Origin: Pseudomonas sp. GCEP-101
GTDB lineage: Bacteria; Pseudomonadota; Gammaproteobacteria; Pseudomonadales; Pseudomonadaceae
Assembly (NCBI RefSeq): GCF_025133575.1
Contig: NZ_CP104011.1
Span: forward strand, 1,984,001 to 2,048,000
Direction of reading: 5' to 3'
DNA length: 64,000 bases
Below are positions 15,464 through 24,856 of this stretch, piece by piece; the stretch's first letter is position 1; every line of letters begins with the position of its first letter. The translations under genes were made by a program, and so were the position numbers. Under the pieces are notes generated by a model. It saw only the letters and a program-made list of their open reading frames with translations, made no database searches and was not told where the DNA came from.

Positions 15464-16519
15464 CTAGACGCGGTTGCCGCTGCCGCTCTGCCGCGCCTGT
15501 TGCAGGAGTGCGGCGGCGATACGCTCCAGTGGCAGCACCTCCTTGGCCGCGCCCAACTCCACCGCCTCGCGCGGCATGCCGTAGACCACGCAGGTGGCCT
15601 CGTCCTGGGCAACGGTGTGGCCACCGGCCTGACGGATTGCCTGGAGGCCGCGGGCGCCGTCCTTGCCCATGCCGGTGAGCAGCGCGGCAATGAGGTTGCG
15701 CCCGGCGCAGCGGGCGAGGGAGTGGAACATCACGTCCACCGCCGGCCGGTGGCCGTTCACCGCTGCCTCGCGGTGCAGGCGCACCACGTAGTTGGCGCCG
15801 CTGCGCTGCACTTCCAGGTGGTAGTCGCCGGGGGCGATGAGCACATGGCCGGGGAGGATGCGGTCACCATCGCGGGCCTCGCGCACGGACAGGCGCGTCT
15901 GGCGGTCGAGCCGGTCGGCGTAGGATTTAGTGAAGCCCGGCGGCATGTGCAGGGTGACCACGGTGCCGGGGCAATCCGGCGGCAGGCCCAGCAGGACTTC
16001 CTTGATGGCCTCGGTGCCGCCGGTGGAGGCGCCGATGGCGAAGATCTTCTCCGTGCTCAGCAGCGGCGCGCTGCTGGCTGCCTCTGCGCTGGCCGCCGCG
16101 GTGGCGCGGGCGCGGGGCAGGCGGGCGCGGGCGGCGGTCTTGAGCTTGGCGCAGATTTCCTCGGCATAGGCCTGCATGCCCTCGGCGATCCCCAGGCGCG
16201 GTTTGGCGATGAAGTCGATGGCGCCCAGCTCCAGCGCGCGCAGGGTAGCTTCGGAGCCCTTCTCGGTGAGCGAGGAGATCATCAGCACCGGGGTGGGCCG
16301 GCCCTTCATCAGCTTGTCGAGGAAGGTCAGGCCGTCCATGCGCGGCATTTCCACGTCGAGGGTGATCACGTCCGGCGCGTGCTGCTTGATCAGGTCGCGG
16401 GCGACGAAGGCGTCGGGCGCGGCGCCCACCAGCTGCAGCTCCGGGTCGTTGTGGATGATGTCCTTGAGCAGGCTGCGTATCAGCGCCGAGTCGTCGACGA
16501 TCAGGACCTTGACGGCCAT
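15464..16519 (-). CDS. cheB: CheB methylesterase/deamidase of che2 cluster
   Basis: 351 residues: an N-terminal receiver ([14 protein letters not shown], phospho-Asp in [15 protein letters not shown] near residue 105) and a C-terminal methylesterase. The catalytic triad candidates are Ser in [10 protein letters not shown], His in [10 protein letters not shown] and Asp in [10 protein letters not shown]. It removes methyl groups from the cognate receptor, here most likely Aer2. It follows cheD by 15 bases and ends the che2 run before siaA, the order recalled for P. aeruginosa (PA0173). Confidence 0.95.
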   Translation of the reverse strand: MAVKVLIVDDSALIRSLLKDIIHNDPELQLVGAAPDAFVARDLIKQHAPDVITLDVEMPRMDGLTFLDKLMKGRPTPVLMISSLTEKGSEATLRALELGAIDFIAKPRLGIAEGMQAYAEEICAKLKTAARARLPRARATAAASAEAASSAPLLSTEKIFAIGASTGGTEAIKEVLLGLPPDCPGTVVTLHMPPGFTKSYADRLDRQTRLSVREARDGDRILPGHVLIAPGDYHLEVQRSGANYVVRLHREAAVNGHRPAVDVMFHSLARCAGRNLIAALLTGMGKDGARGLQAIRQAGGHTVAQDEATCVVYGMPREAVELGAAKEVLPLERIAAALLQQARQSGSGNRV

Positions 16520-16534
16520 CGGGCTTCCCTCCGT

Positions 16535-17128
16535 TCAGAACAGGTCGATGCTCCCGCCGCGCTCCCGGCGCGACAGTTGCTGGCAGTACTGCCGCTCGCG
16601 CTGCAGCACCGTGTCGTTGGCCAGGGTGCGCAGCTTGCGCACCAGCACCCGGCCGCTGCCGGGGAAGAAGTAGACCTTGCGCGGGTACACATCGAGCAGG
16701 TCCTGGGCGGCCAGCGGGATGCCTTCGCTCGCCAGGTAGTCCAGCACGAACTCGACGTTGCGCTGGCCGACGTCGGCGCTGAGGTTCTTCAGCACCGAGC
16801 CGCCGCCGAATACCTTGGCCTCGAAGTGCCGGCGCTGGCCGCCGCGGCGCATCAGGCCGTTGATCAGCAGGTCCATGGCGTGCACGCCGTAGCGCCCGGA
16901 ATTCGACAGCAGGCCCTGTACGCCGGTGTCGCCGGGCAGCATGAAGTGGTTCATGCCGCCCAGGCCACTGCTGCGGTCGCGCAGGCACACCGAGACGCAC
17001 GAGCCGAGCACGGTGACCAGCATCAGCGGCTCGGCGGTGACGTAGCACTCGCCGGGCAGCAGCTTCACCGCCTCGATGCCGAAGCGCGGGTCGTAGTAGC
17101 GATTGAGTTGGTCCAGGGCGGCGCCCAT
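16535..17128 (-). CDS. cheD: CheD chemoreceptor glutamine deamidase
   Basis: 197 residues. The catalytic Cys is in VTVLGSCVSVCL and the His in GGMNHFMLPG, the standard CheD pair; FGGGSVL is the third family block. The start ATG at 17128 shares its A with the cheR stop codon (TGATG), so the two are translationally coupled. CheD deamidates receptor glutamines and in P. aeruginosa acts on the Aer2/McpB system. Confidence 0.93.
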   Translation of the reverse strand: MGAALDQLNRYYDPRFGIEAVKLLPGECYVTAEPLMLVTVLGSCVSVCLRDRSSGLGGMNHFMLPGDTGVQGLLSNSGRYGVHAMDLLINGLMRRGGQRRHFEAKVFGGGSVLKNLSADVGQRNVEFVLDYLASEGIPLAAQDLLDVYPRKVYFFPGSGRVLVRKLRTLANDTVLQRERQYCQQLSRRERGGSIDLF

Positions 17129-17970
17129 CACTGGCTCCCCACCGCCTGGTAGGTGGTGCGGCCCACCGAACGCACCAGGTGGGTGGCGTGGACGAAGTTC
17201 TCCGAGTGCCCGGCGAAGAACAGCCCGCCGGGCCGCAGCAGGCGCACCATGCGTTCGAGCAGGCGGGTCTGGGTCGGCTTGTCGAAATAGATCATCACGT
17301 TGCGGCAGAAGATCGCGTCCAGGCCGCCGGGGATGCCCCAGTCGCGGTCGAGCAGGTTGATCTGCCGGTAGTCGACCATCTGCCGCAGCTCGTGCACTAC
17401 CCGGGCCTTGCCGGCGTTGCCGCCGGTGCCGCGGAGGAAGAAGCGCTTCTTCTGTCCAGGCGTCAGCGCCTCGATGCGTTCCAGCGGATAGATGCCCTGG
17501 CGCGCCTGGCCGAGCACGCCGGTGTCGATGTCCGAGGCGATCAGCTCCACCGGCGGAGTGAAGCTGCCCAGGGCGTCCACCAGGGTCATGGCCATGGAGT
17601 AGGGCTCCTCGCCGGTGCTCGAGGCGGTGGACCAGAAGCGCAGCGGCTGGTGGTCGCGCAGCTGCTCGGCGGCGAAGCGGCCGAGGTGGTCGAAATGGTG
17701 CTTCTCGCGGAAGAACGCGGTGAGGTTGGTGGTCAGCGCGTTGACGAACTGCTGCCATTCTTCCTCGTGGTTCTCCAGGTAGGCGAAGTACTCGGCGAAG
17801 CTGCCCAGCCGCAGGCTGCGCAGGCGCCGCGAGAGGCGGCTGTAGACCAGCTGCTGCTTGTTCTCCGAGAGGCTGATGCCGGCGTGCCGGTAAAGGCGCT
17901 CACGCACCTGCTGGAAGTCCCGGCGGGTGTAGTGGAACTCGTGCTCGGGGGCGGGCAGGTTGATCGACAT
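17128..17970 (-). CDS. cheR: CheR receptor methyltransferase of che2 cluster
   Basis: 280-residue SAM-dependent methyltransferase. An N-terminal all-helical CheR domain (DFQQVRERLYRHAGISLSENK) is followed by the SAM domain with FWSTASSTGEEPYSMAM and DAIFCRNVMIYFD. It methylates receptor glutamates. In P. aeruginosa the che2 CheR docks on a WEEF-type C-terminal tail of Aer2; the Aer2 here ends in DWEEF, so the pair is preserved. It is separated from aer2 by a 319-bp gap full of repeats. Confidence 0.94.
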   Translation of the reverse strand: MSINLPAPEHEFHYTRRDFQQVRERLYRHAGISLSENKQQLVYSRLSRRLRSLRLGSFAEYFAYLENHEEEWQQFVNALTTNLTAFFREKHHFDHLGRFAAEQLRDHQPLRFWSTASSTGEEPYSMAMTLVDALGSFTPPVELIASDIDTGVLGQARQGIYPLERIEALTPGQKKRFFLRGTGGNAGKARVVHELRQMVDYRQINLLDRDWGIPGGLDAIFCRNVMIYFDKPTQTRLLERMVRLLRPGGLFFAGHSENFVHATHLVRSVGRTTYQAVGSQ

Positions 17971-17992
17971 CGGGTGGTCTCGGTGGTGGTTG

Positions 17993-18188
17993 CGTAGGGC
18001 GGATAACGCCTTTGGCGTTATGCGTCCTGCTTCATTCGGTGATTCGGAAACTTCGGCGCGGGTTTTTGCCCTCTCCCCAGCCCTCTCCCTGAAGGGAGAG
18101 GGAGTCGTTCGGCGTTGCCGGGAGTTACGGTGTTCCGCTTGATGGCATACGGTCCCCTCTCCCTTCAGGGAGAGGGTTAGGGAGAGGG
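17993..18188. repeat. Repeat cluster inside the che2 operon
   Basis: Three units fill the gap between aer2 and cheR: a cgtagggcggataacgcc / ggcgttatgcgtcc palindrome (17993-18027, related to 49930-50007), and two facing ctctccct...agggagag units (18069-18105 and 18151-18188). Leftward transcription from aer2 to cheR must cross them. The rest of 17971-18289 shows nothing else. Confidence 0.8.
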
Positions 18189-18289
18189 GCTCTGCATGGC
18201 ACCCAGTCCATCCCTGACCCTCCCTGGTCCGCGCGCGGCAACCGGCCCTCCCATTGCTCCGGCTGCCGCCATCCCTCAGCCCCGCCCGA

Positions 18290-20314
18290 TCAGAACTCTT
18301 CCCAGTCTTCCTCCTTGCCCTTGGCGCGCACCGCCTTGGCCACGCCGCGGGCGGCGCGGGAGGTGTGTGCGGCCGGTTCGGCGCGGGCCGGGCGGGCGGA
18401 GGCCAGCGGCACCACGGTGGCCGCGACGGATTCGAGCTTGAACACCGCCACCTGCTGGTTGAGCATGCCGGCCTGCTCCTGCAGGGCCTCGGCCGAGGCG
18501 GCGGCTTCTTCCACCAGCGCGGCGTTCTGCTGGGTCATCTCGTCCATCTGCGACACGGCGCCGTTCACTTCCTCGATGCCGCTGCTCTGCTCGGCGCTGG
18601 CGGCGGCGATCTCGGCCATGATGTCGGTGACGCGCTTGATCGCCACCACGATGTCGCTCATGGTCTGGCCGGCCTGGGCCACCAGGGTGTTGCCGCTCTC
18701 GACCTTGTCCACCGAGTCGTTGATCAGCGTCTTGATCTCCTTGGCGGCGGCGGCGGAGCGCTGCGCCAGGGTGCGCACCTCCCCGGCCACCACGGCGAAG
18801 CCGCGGCCCTGCTCGCCGGCGCGCGCCGCTTCCACCGCGGCGTTGAGCGCGAGGATGTTGGTCTGGAAGGCGATGCCGTCGATCACCCCGATGATGTCGG
18901 CGATCTTGCGCGCCGAGTCGTTGATCGCCGACATGGTGCCCACCACCTTCTGCACCACGCTGCCGCCCTCGGTGGCGACTTCCGAGGCGTTCACCGCCAG
19001 CGAATTGGCCTGGCGCGCGTTCTCGGCGTTGAGCTTCACGGTGCTGGTCAGCTCCTCCATGCTCGACGCGGTTTCCTCCAGGCTGGAGGCCTGCTGCTCG
19101 GTGCGGGTGGACAGCTCGGCGTTGCCGCTGGCGATCTCGCTGGCGGCGGTGTGGATGGTGTCGGCCGCCTCGCGGATCTGCCCGAGCATGCGCGACAGGC
19201 TTTGCGCGGTCTCGTTGGCGTAGTCCTTGAGTTCGCCGAAGGTGCCCTGGTAGTCGGCGTCGATGCGCTGGGTCAGGTCGCCCTGGGCCAGGGCGCCGAG
19301 CACGCGGGTGACGTCGCGCAGGCCCTTGTCGGCGGTGTCCACCAGGTTGTTCAGGCCGGTGGCGATCTTCAGGAAGAAGCCTTCCTTGTTCGACGCCTCG
19401 ATGCGCTTGCTGAAGTCGCCGGCGACGGCGGCGTCCACCAGTTGCGAGACTTCCTGTTCGGCGCGGAATTCCTCGGTGCGGTCGGTCCACTGCACGGCCG
19501 AGCCCAGGCGCTCGCCGGCATCATTGAACACCGGCACCACGTCCAGGGCGAAGCGGCGGCCGCCCAGGCTCAGCTCGGCCTTATGCCGCGCGGTGAGGTG
19601 CGCGAGCATGCCGCGCTGGTGCGCCGGGTTCTTGTGGAACATGTCGATGTTGGCGCCCATCAGGCGGCTGGCGTTGAAGTTCGGCAGCTGCTTGCGGATG
19701 TCCGACTCGGCGTTGGCCAGCATCTCGCTGACCGTGCGGTTCATGTAGATGATCTCCAGGTCGTTGTTGGCGATCATCACGTTGGCCGAGACGTTGTCCA
19801 GCGCGCTCTTGATCCGCGCGTTGTACTCGGCGGCATCGGCGTTGGCCTTGAGGCTGTTGCGCACGCCGTCGATGGCCTCGGTGATGATGGCTTTCTTGCC
19901 CGGCAGGCGGTCCATCTCCACCGAATAGTCGCCCTTGCCGTAGGCGGTGACGGTGGCGACGACTTTCATCTTCACCGCGATGTGTGCCGCGACCAGGTCG
20001 TTGATGCCCTTGGCGATGCGCGCCGGGCGGCCGGCGAACTTGTCCACCGCGATCACCTCGTCGATCCAGCCCAGTTCGTGCTGGCGGGTCATCTCCGCGA
20101 GGCCGGCTTCCAGGGCTTCCACCTGGGCCTGCTCGGCGCGCTGCTCGCGCAGGCTGCGCTGCACGCCGCGCAGGCCGTCGTAGAGGCGCTCGTAGCCGGC
20201 GGCCGGGGCTTCGCCGATGGCGACGTCGAGATTGCCGTCCACCAGGCTGTGGAGGATGGCGGTGATGCGGTCGGCGCGTTGCTGCGCCACGGCGTGTGCA
20301 TTGAACAGACCCAT
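18290..20314 (-). CDS. aer2: Soluble haem-PAS chemoreceptor Aer2/McpB
   Basis: 674-residue cytoplasmic MCP with no membrane helix. Several HAMP-like units (about residues 1-160), a PAS domain (about 165-285), more HAMP, and the signalling hairpin ([36 protein letters not shown] split around residue 490) come in the Aer2 order. His227 and Trp276 are 49 residues apart, the same spacing as the haem ligand His234 and Trp283 of P. aeruginosa Aer2, so oxygen sensing is expected. The C-terminus is DWEEF, a CheR-docking pentapeptide. It lies between cheW and cheR. Confidence 0.92.
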   Translation of the reverse strand: MGLFNAHAVAQQRADRITAILHSLVDGNLDVAIGEAPAAGYERLYDGLRGVQRSLREQRAEQAQVEALEAGLAEMTRQHELGWIDEVIAVDKFAGRPARIAKGINDLVAAHIAVKMKVVATVTAYGKGDYSVEMDRLPGKKAIITEAIDGVRNSLKANADAAEYNARIKSALDNVSANVMIANNDLEIIYMNRTVSEMLANAESDIRKQLPNFNASRLMGANIDMFHKNPAHQRGMLAHLTARHKAELSLGGRRFALDVVPVFNDAGERLGSAVQWTDRTEEFRAEQEVSQLVDAAVAGDFSKRIEASNKEGFFLKIATGLNNLVDTADKGLRDVTRVLGALAQGDLTQRIDADYQGTFGELKDYANETAQSLSRMLGQIREAADTIHTAASEIASGNAELSTRTEQQASSLEETASSMEELTSTVKLNAENARQANSLAVNASEVATEGGSVVQKVVGTMSAINDSARKIADIIGVIDGIAFQTNILALNAAVEAARAGEQGRGFAVVAGEVRTLAQRSAAAAKEIKTLINDSVDKVESGNTLVAQAGQTMSDIVVAIKRVTDIMAEIAAASAEQSSGIEEVNGAVSQMDEMTQQNAALVEEAAASAEALQEQAGMLNQQVAVFKLESVAATVVPLASARPARAEPAAHTSRAARGVAKAVRAKGKEEDWEEF

Positions 20315-20335
20315 GTTGTTTTTCCTCGGTCGCGA

Positions 20336-20821
20336 TCAGGCGGCGGTTTCGTCGACCAGCGCCATTTCACGGCTGGTCATGAGTTTTTCGATGTCCACCA
20401 GGATGAGCATGCGCTCGCCCAGGGTGGCCAGGCCCAACAGGTACTCGGTGTCGAAGCTGGCGGCGAATTCGGGGCGTGGCTTGATCTCCTCGCCGGCCAG
20501 GGCGATCACGTCGGAGACCGAATCCACCACGGCGCCGACGATGCGCCGGCCGACGTTGAGGATGATCACCACGGTGAACTGGTCGTAGCTGATGTCGGCC
20601 AGGTTGAACTTGATGCGCAGGTCGACGATGGGCACGATCGCGCCGCGCAGGTTGATCACGCCCTTGATGAAGGCGGGCGCGTTGGCGATCGCCGTGACCT
20701 GATCGTAGCCACGGATCTCCTGCACGCGCAGGATGTCGATGGCGTATTCCTCGCGGCCCAGGGTGAAGGTCAGGTATTCCTGCACCGGGCTCGTCACCGC
20801 GGTGGCTTCAGCTGCGCTCAT
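20336..20821 (-). CDS. cheW: CheW coupling protein of che2 cluster
   Basis: 161-residue CheW. It links the receptor to Che[22 protein letters not shown], then [17 protein letters not shown], then a C-terminal ILVDIEKLM. The ATG at 20821 (MSAAEATAV) has AAGGAG eight bases before it and overlaps the end of cheA by 14 bases. A further upstream ATG would add only 15 residues and lacks such a site. Confidence 0.94.
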   Translation of the reverse strand: MSAAEATAVTSPVQEYLTFTLGREEYAIDILRVQEIRGYDQVTAIANAPAFIKGVINLRGAIVPIVDLRIKFNLADISYDQFTVVIILNVGRRIVGAVVDSVSDVIALAGEEIKPRPEFAASFDTEYLLGLATLGERMLILVDIEKLMTSREMALVDETAA

Positions 20822-22679
20822 GGGTGGGTTCTCCTTGTGCTGCCAGGCGTGGCAGGGCATCGACATCGAGGATCAGGGCGACGCTGCCATCGCCCATGAT
20901 GGTGGCGCCGGCGATCCCGTCGATCCGGCGGAAGTTCTGTTCCAGGCTCTTGATCACCACCTGCTGCTGGCCGACCAGTTCGTCCACCTGCAGGGCGAAA
21001 CTCCTGCCCTCGGATTCGAGGATCACCACGATCCCCTGCTCCGGCGGCTGCGGCGCGGCGCCGATGTGCAGCAGCTGGTTCAGGGAGAACAGCGGCAGGT
21101 ACTCGCCGCGCACGCGGATCACCGTCGACTCCTCGCCGGCGAGGCCGCGCACGTCGTCGGCGCGGGCCTGCAGCGACTCGACGATGTAGGTCAGCGGCAC
21201 CACGTAGTTGACCTGTTCCACGGCGACGATCAGGCCGTCGAGGATGGCCAGGGTCAGCGGCAGGCGGATGCTCATGCGGGTGCCCATGCCCGGCGCCGAA
21301 TCGATGTCGATGCGCCCGCCCATGGCCTGGATGTTGCGCCGCACCACGTCCATGCCCACGCCACGGCCGGACAGTTCGGTGACCGCCTCGGCGGTGGAGA
21401 AGCCGGGCATGAAGATCAGTTGCCAGACCTCGGCATCGCTCATCCCGTCGTGCACGGCCAGGCCCTTCTCGCGGGCCTTGGCGAGGATGCGCTCGCGGGA
21501 CAGGCCGCGGCCGTCATCGGAGATTTCCACCACCACGCTGCCGCCCTGGTGGCTGGCGGCGAGCTTGACCGAGCCCTGGGCCGGCTTGCCGGCGGCCAGG
21601 CGTTCGGCGGGCGTTTCGATGCCGTGGTCGATGCTGTTGCGGACGATGTGGGTGAGCGGGTCGCTGAGCTTCTCGATAACGCTCTTGTCCAGTTCGGTGT
21701 GCTCGCCCTGGAGGATCAGCTCGACCTGCTTGCCCAGTCGCGCGGAGGTGTCGTGCACCAGGCGCGGGAAGCGGCTGAAGATGAAGCTGATCGGCAACAT
21801 GCGGATCGACATCACCGATTCCTGCAGGTCGCGGGTGTTGTGTTCCAGTTGCGCCAGGGCCTGCTGCAGGCGTTCGAAGTGGGTAGGGTCCAGGTCTTCG
21901 CTGAGCTGGCTGAGCATGGCCTGGGTGATCACCAGCTCGCCCACCAGGTTGATCAGGCTGTCGATCTTCTCGACGCTGACGCGGATGGAGCTGGACTCGC
22001 TGTCGGCGCGCGGCGTGGCGGCCGGTTTCGCCGGGCCTGGCGCCGCCGCGGGCGCTGGCGCGACGGCTACCGGGGCCGCGCCGGCGGGCGCGCCGGGAGC
22101 GTCGTCGAAGAAGCCGAAATCGTCGTCGTGGTTGGCGCTAATGCTGGCGCTGGCGTCCGGCGTGCCGGGGGCATCGTCGAAGAAGCCGAAGGCGTCGTCA
22201 TCGCTGGCGCTGTCGTCAGCGGCGTTGCCGTCACGGGCCGCCGGGGCCTCATCGAACAGGCCGAAGCCGGCATCGCTGGCCGCTGCGACAGGCGCTGCCA
22301 GCCAGGCGCGCAGGCGTTCGACGGTGGCGGCCACCGGTGCGTCCGGGTCGGGCACCTGGCTGCGGTGCGCGTCGAGCAGGCGCTGCAGGACGTCGCGGGC
22401 TTCGAGGAACACGCCGATCATGTCCGCGTGCAAGGCCGTCTGCCCGCAGCGGATGCGGTCGAGCAGGGTTTCCAGCTCGTGGGTCACGGCGGTCAGGTCG
22501 TCGAAGCCGAACATGCCGCTGGAGCCCTTGATCGAGTGGGCCGCGCGGAAAATCCCGTTGAGCGTCTCGGCGTCCGGCTGATCGAGGTCGAGCCCGATCA
22601 GCAGGAGTTCGAGGGTCGCCAGGTGCTCGTCGGTTTCCTCGAAGAACACCTGGAGGAAATGTTCCATTCCAGTGGCCAT
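20808..22679 (-). CDS. cheA: CheA histidine kinase of che2 cluster
   Basis: 623 residues. The HPt domain has phospho-accepting His48 in [18 protein letters not shown] linker of about 110 residues replaces a classical P2 domain and carries three FG(L/F)FD(E/D)AP motifs at about residues 139, 164 and 188, between acidic and Ala/Pro stretches. Then come dimerisation ([19 protein letters not shown]), ATPase ([34 protein letters not shown]) and CheW-like domains. The ATG at 22679 (MATGMEHF) has AGGGGT before it. It phosphorylates CheY and CheB of this cluster. Confidence 0.95.
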   Translation of the reverse strand: MATGMEHFLQVFFEETDEHLATLELLLIGLDLDQPDAETLNGIFRAAHSIKGSSGMFGFDDLTAVTHELETLLDRIRCGQTALHADMIGVFLEARDVLQRLLDAHRSQVPDPDAPVAATVERLRAWLAAPVAAASDAGFGLFDEAPAARDGNAADDSASDDDAFGFFDDAPGTPDASASISANHDDDFGFFDDAPGAPAGAAPVAVAPAPAAAPGPAKPAATPRADSESSSIRVSVEKIDSLINLVGELVITQAMLSQLSEDLDPTHFERLQQALAQLEHNTRDLQESVMSIRMLPISFIFSRFPRLVHDTSARLGKQVELILQGEHTELDKSVIEKLSDPLTHIVRNSIDHGIETPAERLAAGKPAQGSVKLAASHQGGSVVVEISDDGRGLSRERILAKAREKGLAVHDGMSDAEVWQLIFMPGFSTAEAVTELSGRGVGMDVVRRNIQAMGGRIDIDSAPGMGTRMSIRLPLTLAILDGLIVAVEQVNYVVPLTYIVESLQARADDVRGLAGEESTVIRVRGEYLPLFSLNQLLHIGAAPQPPEQGIVVILESEGRSFALQVDELVGQQQVVIKSLEQNFRRIDGIAGATIMGDGSVALILDVDALPRLAAQGEPTHERS

Positions 22680-22690
22680 CGGCGATACCC

Positions 22691-23056
22691 CTACGGCAGG
22701 ACCTTGCGGGTCACTTCCAGCAGCTTGGGCGGGTCGAACGGCTTGACCAGCCAACCGGTGGCGCCGGCGCTCTTGCCCTGCTGCTTCATGGCGTCGCTGG
22801 ATTCGGTGGTCAGCATGAGTATCGGCGTACCGCGATAACCGGCCATGTCGCGCAGGCTGCGGATCAGGGTCAGGCCGTCCATGTTCGGCATGTTCTGGTC
22901 GGTGAAGACCAGGTTGTAGGTCTTGCGCTGGGCCTTGCCCAGGCCGTCCTTGCCGTCCACGGCCTCGTCCACCTCGTAGCCGGCGGACTTGAGCGTGAAG
23001 CTCAGCATCTGCCGGATGGAGGCCGAGTCATCGACGATCAGAATCTGCTTTCCCAT
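22691..23056 (-). CDS. cheY: CheY response regulator of che2 cluster
   Basis: 121-residue stand-alone receiver. ILIVDDSASIRQML holds the acidic pair, VFTDQNMPNMDGL the phospho-Asp, MLTTESS the Thr and WLVKPFDP the Lys. The ATG at 23056 follows GAGGAG by nine bases. It starts the CheA partner set and ends 11 bases before cheA. Confidence 0.95.
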   Translation of the reverse strand: MGKQILIVDDSASIRQMLSFTLKSAGYEVDEAVDGKDGLGKAQRKTYNLVFTDQNMPNMDGLTLIRSLRDMAGYRGTPILMLTTESSDAMKQQGKSAGATGWLVKPFDPPKLLEVTRKVLP

Positions 23057-23150
23057 TGCGTGTGTTCTCCTCGGGTTGCAATGCGTTGGCCTGGCGCGCG
23101 GGCGCACAGGTGCTCGCGCCATCCCGGCGCGCGGAAGGGGTGGGTGGGTC

Positions 23151-23201
23151 TCAGCCGATGAGGGCGAGGTTGGCCAGGTATTCGAAGACGGACTGCAGCA
23201 T
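23151..23201 (-). CDS. Possible 16-residue peptide between MCP and cheY
   Basis: ATG at 23201 opens a short frame, MLQSVFEYLANLALIG, ending in TGA at 23151. A near-ideal GCAGGAG ribosome site stands seven bases before the ATG, and the frame fills most of the 171-bp gap between the MCP and cheY. The peptide is hydrophobic. It could be a real small protein, a leader, or the remnant of a lost gene. It has no recognisable family. Confidence 0.35.
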   Translation of the reverse strand: MLQSVFEYLANLALIG

Positions 23202-23227
23202 GTCGGGGCTCCTGCGTTGCCTTCAGA

Positions 23228-24415
23228 TCAGAACAGTTCCACCTCGCCAGCGCTGAGGCTGGTCTGGGCGACCGGGTTGCTCAGGGGGCGGCCGAGTTCG
23301 GCGACTTCGCCGCGCAGGCGCTCGCCCCACTCGCCGGGTGGGCGGCCATCCAGCGCGCCGAGGCCGACGGCGAGGGCGCCCAGGCGCGCGCTGTGCTTGC
23401 CGATCTGGCCGAGCAGCTGGCTGCTCATGTCCTGGAACTGCAGGGCGGTGACCGCGGCGTTGACGCCGTCGCCCACTTCCAGGGAGATGCGGTCCAGCTC
23501 CTGCACCACCTTCACGGTGTGCTGGTTCATGGCGTCGAGGTCGTCGAGCATGTGCTGGATCTTCTGCCGCGAATCCAGGGCGAAGGTCATGTCCTTGTCG
23601 GCCAGCTGGCTGATGGCGCCTTCGGCGTCCTTGATTTCGCGATAGACCACGTCGACGTGCTCGCGGATCGCCTGGGAGAAATGCGTGGAACGGGTCGACA
23701 GCGCGCGGACCTCGTCGGCCACCACGGCGAAGCCGCGGCCGCTTTCGCCGGCGCGGGCGGCCTCGATGGCGGCGTTGAGCGCCAGCAGGTTGGTCTGCTT
23801 GGCGATGGCGTCCATGTCCTGGGTGGACTGCAGGATCTCGGCGATCTTGTGCGTCACGCGGTCCATGCGCTCCACCAGTTGCTGCGAGGTGCGGCTGGTT
23901 TCCAGGGTGGCTTCGACGAACAGCCCGAGGGTTTCCTGGGTGGCGTGGATGAAGCGCTGGAAGTCGATGTCGCCGTCCAGGTGGCCACGGCCGTCGTAGC
24001 GCTCGATCAGCGAATGGGACAGGCCGCGCTGGGTGTCGATGCGTTCGGCGAGGGCGTGGAAGCTGTCGGTGAGCTGGCGGATGGCCTGGTGCAGGAGGTT
24101 GTCGATCTGGTGGGTATGCCCGTTGACCGAGGCCAGGTGGCTTTCCACGGCGTCCTGCACGGGGCGCCAATGGGGCAGCTCGTCCGTATTCAGGCTGGCG
24201 GCCTGCGGGTCGCTGCCGGCCTGGCTGGCGCTGCACAGCAGGCTGCTCAGCACCAGGCTGGACAGCCAGCCCACCGGCAGCATCCACCAGAACGGCACGC
24301 CGAGGGCGCAGAGTGCGGCCACCACCGCCCAGGGCAGGCTCTGGATGACGAGGCGCCGCGGCCAGCCCTGGCCGGCGTCATGTTCCGCCTGGGGGGTCAA
24401 CTGTGAATCGCGCAT
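23228..24415 (-). CDS. Short methyl-accepting chemotaxis protein at head of che2 cluster
   Basis: 395 residues. Two hydrophobic helices close together (about residues 25-60) leave almost no periplasmic part, and no HAMP domain is obvious. The signalling hairpin is clear ([21 protein letters not shown], then [13 protein letters not shown]). The C-terminus is GEVELF, not the WEEF-type tail. It occupies the place of cttP (PA0180) in P. aeruginosa but is shorter than classical receptors. It could sense a membrane or cytoplasmic state. Confidence 0.85.
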   Translation of the reverse strand: MRDSQLTPQAEHDAGQGWPRRLVIQSLPWAVVAALCALGVPFWWMLPVGWLSSLVLSSLLCSASQAGSDPQAASLNTDELPHWRPVQDAVESHLASVNGHTHQIDNLLHQAIRQLTDSFHALAERIDTQRGLSHSLIERYDGRGHLDGDIDFQRFIHATQETLGLFVEATLETSRTSQQLVERMDRVTHKIAEILQSTQDMDAIAKQTNLLALNAAIEAARAGESGRGFAVVADEVRALSTRSTHFSQAIREHVDVVYREIKDAEGAISQLADKDMTFALDSRQKIQHMLDDLDAMNQHTVKVVQELDRISLEVGDGVNAAVTALQFQDMSSQLLGQIGKHSARLGALAVGLGALDGRPPGEWGERLRGEVAELGRPLSNPVAQTSLSAGEVELF

Positions 24416-24856
24416 GTATGCACTCCATTGCCGGGCGCCGTGAACGGGCCGAACGGCTCTTGATACGTCTTGAGCAGGAATTCGGCCTCGCGATTTAAAA
24501 CTAGAGTGCTGCTGCGTGATGTCAAACTGACGGCATATTTCCGTCGTCAGGGATATGCCCTTGATCTAGAGGGGTTTTTGCTGAATCGCCGTTCATCGAG
24601 GCTGTTTCGCGGGCGACGGGCGGTAGCGCGCAGGCCTTGTGGGACGCGGGTTGTAGCGATTTTTCGATGACAAAACGTGCCGGCGGGAGTGGCATCCGGA
24701 GCCAGTCAGTCGGGGGCGACTGTAGGAGCGCGCCAGGCGCGCGATCGCGCGCATGGCCCGCTCCTGCAATGGGCGACGGAATCGACCTGGGTGTAGGAGC
24801 GGACTTCGTCCGCGATAGGCCTGCATCGCGCCGGAGCCCGCTCCTACGCAGGTGGC
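24416..24856. other. 441-bp gap: candidate che2 promoter plus repeats
   Basis: Upstream of the MCP on the minus strand is a TTGACA hexamer (24525-24520) followed by an AT-rich tttaaat stretch about 18 bases on, a possible promoter. Next to it is a ctgacgacgg / ccgtcag inverted repeat (24526-24549). The right half holds REP-like units: gtaggagcgcgccaggcgcgcga with gcatggcccgctcctgc (24721-24767) and a pair at 24792-24846. No gene is seen. Confidence 0.55.
24721..24846. repeat. REP-like units downstream of 8-oxoguanine deaminase gene
   Basis: Two inverted pairs: taggagcgcgcc...ggcccgctcctgc (24722-24767) and taggagcggacttcgtccgcgat...ggagcccgctccta (24793-24846). They belong to the taggagcgg families seen at 30571-30806, 45410 and 62698-62929. 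Confidence 0.75.
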
